From assembly GCA_029378245.1 (NCBI GenBank), contig JARKIF010000017.1, positions 496,001 to 560,000 on the forward strand: a stretch of DNA of 64,000 nucleotides, written 5' to 3'. This DNA is from Roridomyces roridus. Taxonomy: Eukaryota; Basidiomycota; Agaricomycetes; Agaricales; Mycenaceae. Shown here one piece after another: positions 61,803 to 64,000 of this stretch. Under the pieces are notes generated by a model that saw only the letters and a program-made list of their open reading frames with translations, ran no database searches and was not told the DNA's origin. Position 1 is the first letter of the stretch, and every line of letters starts with the position of its first letter. The position numbers and the translations under genes are program-made.

Positions 61803-62333
61803 TTACTGGTCGCCCCCTTCTTCCTGTCCTTCGAAAAACGGGCCCTCGCAACTCAGATATCCACCACAACAGAGTGACTCTGAACGAACAATCGAAGATG
61901 ACGGTTGAGTTAACGACTCGAGTAGACCGGCCGATGAATACGGGTCACTGGCCGCCGTCCCGCCGGTCGACGGTTCTACCCGCAAAAAACTCGACAGGGC
62001 ATCCGCCGCAATCTCCAAAATATCCCGAAGCTGCGCTGGTGCCGGTGCCTATGCCAATTTTCAATGCGTGCCTCGAAATTTGTCAAAAGACTCACCTACC
62101 GACGTCCCGAGTGCGCTGCCCCCTTGTCGTACAATGTCAAGCTGCCTCTTAAGAAAGGCATTCTCCTCCTCGGCAGCCTTGCACCTCGCTTCCAGATCCG
62201 CAATATACTGCGACTTTCTGGCCCGATAGTCGCGCTGCATAGTCAACCCGCGCGTGAGTGGGATGGTTAAATCCTTCTTGCGTCCTCGGGCCATGGATTC
62301 AGAGGTAAGAGCACCAGTCAAAGTCGATTCCAT
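61803..62333 (-). CDS. bZIP transcription factor (156 aa)
   Basis: Exons 62333-62096 and 62035-61803 (60-bp intron, GTGAGT...CACCAG) join GTSV to AQLRDILEIAADALSSFL. Residues 16-70 form a basic leucine zipper: RGRKKDLTIPLTRGL, then MQRDYRARKSQYIADLEARC and a heptad region with Leu/Ala at zipper positions. It resembles the basidiomycete type usually reading PPNRARDVQRAFRARR; here the Asn is Thr27 and flanking residues differ, so DNA specificity may be altered. The C-terminal half is acidic and Ser/Gly-rich and could be an activation region. A nuclear regulator is expected; its targets are unknown. Confidence 0.8.
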
Positions 62334-63332
62334 ATCGCATTCAGAACATTGATTTTATATATCCGACAGGTTGATTTTGAAAATCATCTGTCTGATGTCG
62401 AGGCGTGAGTACTTCAAGGCACGAGAATGACCCCGGAAGCAATTTACACGCTGACATCGACCTACAAAGGAATCTCATCGCCCACCGTCTCTGAACACTT
62501 CCGTCCACTTCCGAATATCCGCCTGGCAGATGACCTCGGACGTAATTTAAACGCTGGAATCAGCTCGCAAAGGAATCGCGTCTCCCACCCTCTCCAAACT
62601 CTTCCGTCCATTTCCGAAATCCCCTTCCAGAACACGCACTTCGGGGGCTTTAATCTTCTGCTCAACGGTGGCCAATCGGGTGTACACGCGTACCATTCCG
62701 CACAGTCCAAGACTCGAGCTGAAAACGTGAGGATGCCGACTCCAAGATTGTGAGCCGTGTTTTTCATCAAGGATGAAACTGGCTCGGATCACAGACGACA
62801 TCACGCCTCTCTGGAGTCCGCCGCGGACGGACTTCCCTTTTGGGCTTGCGATTTATGATCCGTCGCTCGGGCATCACGTCTCGATTAGATCCCTATCCTG
62901 CTCTTCCTGCAACCACCAGCTCCGTTCTCTCAGGCGACCATGTGACAGCTTCAACTGCGCAAACTCAAACTTGTCCCTTTGCATTGTTGGCGGAGGTTAC
63001 GGAGTCGAGAGAATATCCCTTTGCCGACTCTTTTCGAACTTTTTCGGGCGGTGACCCCGGAGTCACTGCGTTCCGAGGTGCCGTCGACGAACGTTGGGCG
63101 ACATGTGTTGACGGGTTGCGGACCTTAGCCGACCCCTGGAAACCCATGTGCGGCCATCAAAGATAGCACAGCATTGCTGACATGTGCCGACTAGTGTGCA
63201 GCCATGTGCCGACTTGGCGTCCACACCTCGTCCACACACCTCCGCCCCTCTGCGCCCTGTTGTCGGCACCATAATGCATATTGCTCGACGAGTCGGTTGA
63301 TGAAAATCCGAGGTTAAAAGTGATCATCTTTC
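62334..63332. other. Intergenic with imperfect 50-bp direct repeat
   Basis: About 62462-62513 and 62570-62620 are similar direct repeats (both containing TTCCGTCCA.TTCCGAA). A minus-strand frame (62770-62462) includes both but is not recognised. Confidence 0.4.
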
Positions 63333-64000
63333 ATGGAGACTCTTCTCCCGTCGACCCTGGCCGCGCTGGCAACGACCAGCGCCGCCTCTTTCTCCCATTC
63401 CACCACCATTCCCTTCGCTGGTCGCGGGCATGCATCTCAGCCCAAACAACTTCGCATCCGCTTCGCCACCGTCACTGGCAGGCTTTCAATACGGTCCAGG
63501 CGCACCCCAGGGCGATGTAAGAGAGTTTCATAGGGCGGGACCACCGTGCGTCGCTACATTTCTGCCGTTAGATTGAGGCAATTAACACCCTTCCTCAGAG
63601 CCGTCACGCCTGAACACGATTTAGCCATTGCGTGTGGTCGCTTGACTGGTTCTCGATCCCGAAGTGGCACCCTTGACCCCTTCCGCGGCGACGCCGCTGC
63701 CAACCCCACTGCAGCTCCATACCGCATCTCGGCACCTCCCTCTCATCCTTCACGCCCGCCGCAGTTGTACCCTCCGCCCCAATTTATTGCCCAGATGGAC
63801 TACCTTGTCCAGGGCATGCAAGTGCTTCTCAACGACAACACTGAGCTCAAACGGCGAGTCGCCAACCTGGAGCAGCGAGTATCCGGTGCTGAGAACACGC
63901 TCAATCAGCGCGGCGGGCGAGTTAGTCACGCCAAGACGAGAACTACGAATGTAGCCGTCTCTCATCAACACAATGATGCCGCCGCGCAGTTCGACAGCGA
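63333..64000 (+). CDS. Coiled-coil protein, N-terminal part, runs off the window
   Basis: From about 63600 to the end one frame reads LDPFRGDAAANPTAAPYRIS, a Pro-rich stretch (PPSHPSRPPQLYPPPQF), then MDYLVQGMQVLLNDNTELKRRVANLEQRVSGAEN, a clear coiled coil, and a polar tail to the last base. An upstream exon likely starts at 63333 or 63430 and ends at a GTAAGA donor (63517); the phase of the junction is not settled. No family recognised; the layout would suit either a regulatory protein or a retroelement Gag-like protein. Confidence 0.5.

Overview
The window is fungal nuclear DNA, almost certainly from an agaricomycete (mushroom-forming basidiomycete) and plausibly Mycena-like. Protein-coding genes carry many short introns (44-60 bp, GT...AG). 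The families are typical of that class: F-box/LRR-like proteins, MYND zinc-finger proteins, DUF6534-type membrane proteins, Old Yellow Enzyme paralogues, a 47-residue pheromone precursor ending in CVVA, and a Helitron. There are no operons and no bacterial signals. Exon coordinates were worked out by hand from splice signals, reading phase and comparison between paralogues inside the window; family names come from recalled family patterns, not from database searches.

Layout. 1-7.2 kb: a decayed Helitron Rep/helicase gene (- strand), split by a 2.0-kb transposon with a 7-bp target duplication. 7.75-16.0 kb: two inverted, apparently identical 1,568-bp elements flanking 5.1 kb of other repeats (a MITE with a perfect 8-bp duplication, a TA-flanked palindrome-rich element, a LINE fragment). 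16.7-22.3 kb: gene island with three F-box/LRR-like genes (one with a stop) and an intact Old Yellow Enzyme. 23.0-25.0 kb: two more non-autonomous elements. 25.4-29.5 kb: a membrane-protein gene with one stop, and a gene encoding two tandem modules that each end in a MYND finger. 30.0-34.2 kb: two DUF6534-type genes with very small exons. 34.9-36.7 kb: a RecQ-like helicase relic between imperfect inverted repeats. 36.7-39.8 kb: an inverted, broken copy of the double-MYND gene carrying two nested MITEs. 40.3-43.3 kb: Old Yellow Enzyme relic, a CGGGTA-rich TA element, and the pheromone precursor. 44.3-50 kb: a small unknown gene, a cytochrome b561 protein, an initiator tRNA-Met, a second CGGGTA element and a DUF6534 relic. 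50.8-53.5 kb: an F-box gene converging on an Old Yellow Enzyme copy with a 5-nt active-site deletion. 54.3-57.6 kb: an unknown membrane protein and a MYND/MSS51-like protein. 58.2 kb: a U6 snRNA-like gene. 59.3-59.9 kb: two palindromic repeat arrays. 61.8-62.3 kb: a bZIP protein. 63.3-64.0 kb: a coiled-coil gene running off the end.

Overall this is accessory, repeat-rich sequence in which lineage-expanded families (F-box, MYND, DUF6534, OYE) sit in several states of decay among non-autonomous transposons. No metabolic cluster is evident. The most biologically distinctive items are the pheromone precursor, the double-MYND gene with its transposon-riddled inverted copy, the exact inverted pair of 1,568-bp elements, and the TA-flanked elements whose ends consist of GC-rich palindromic hexamer arrays.
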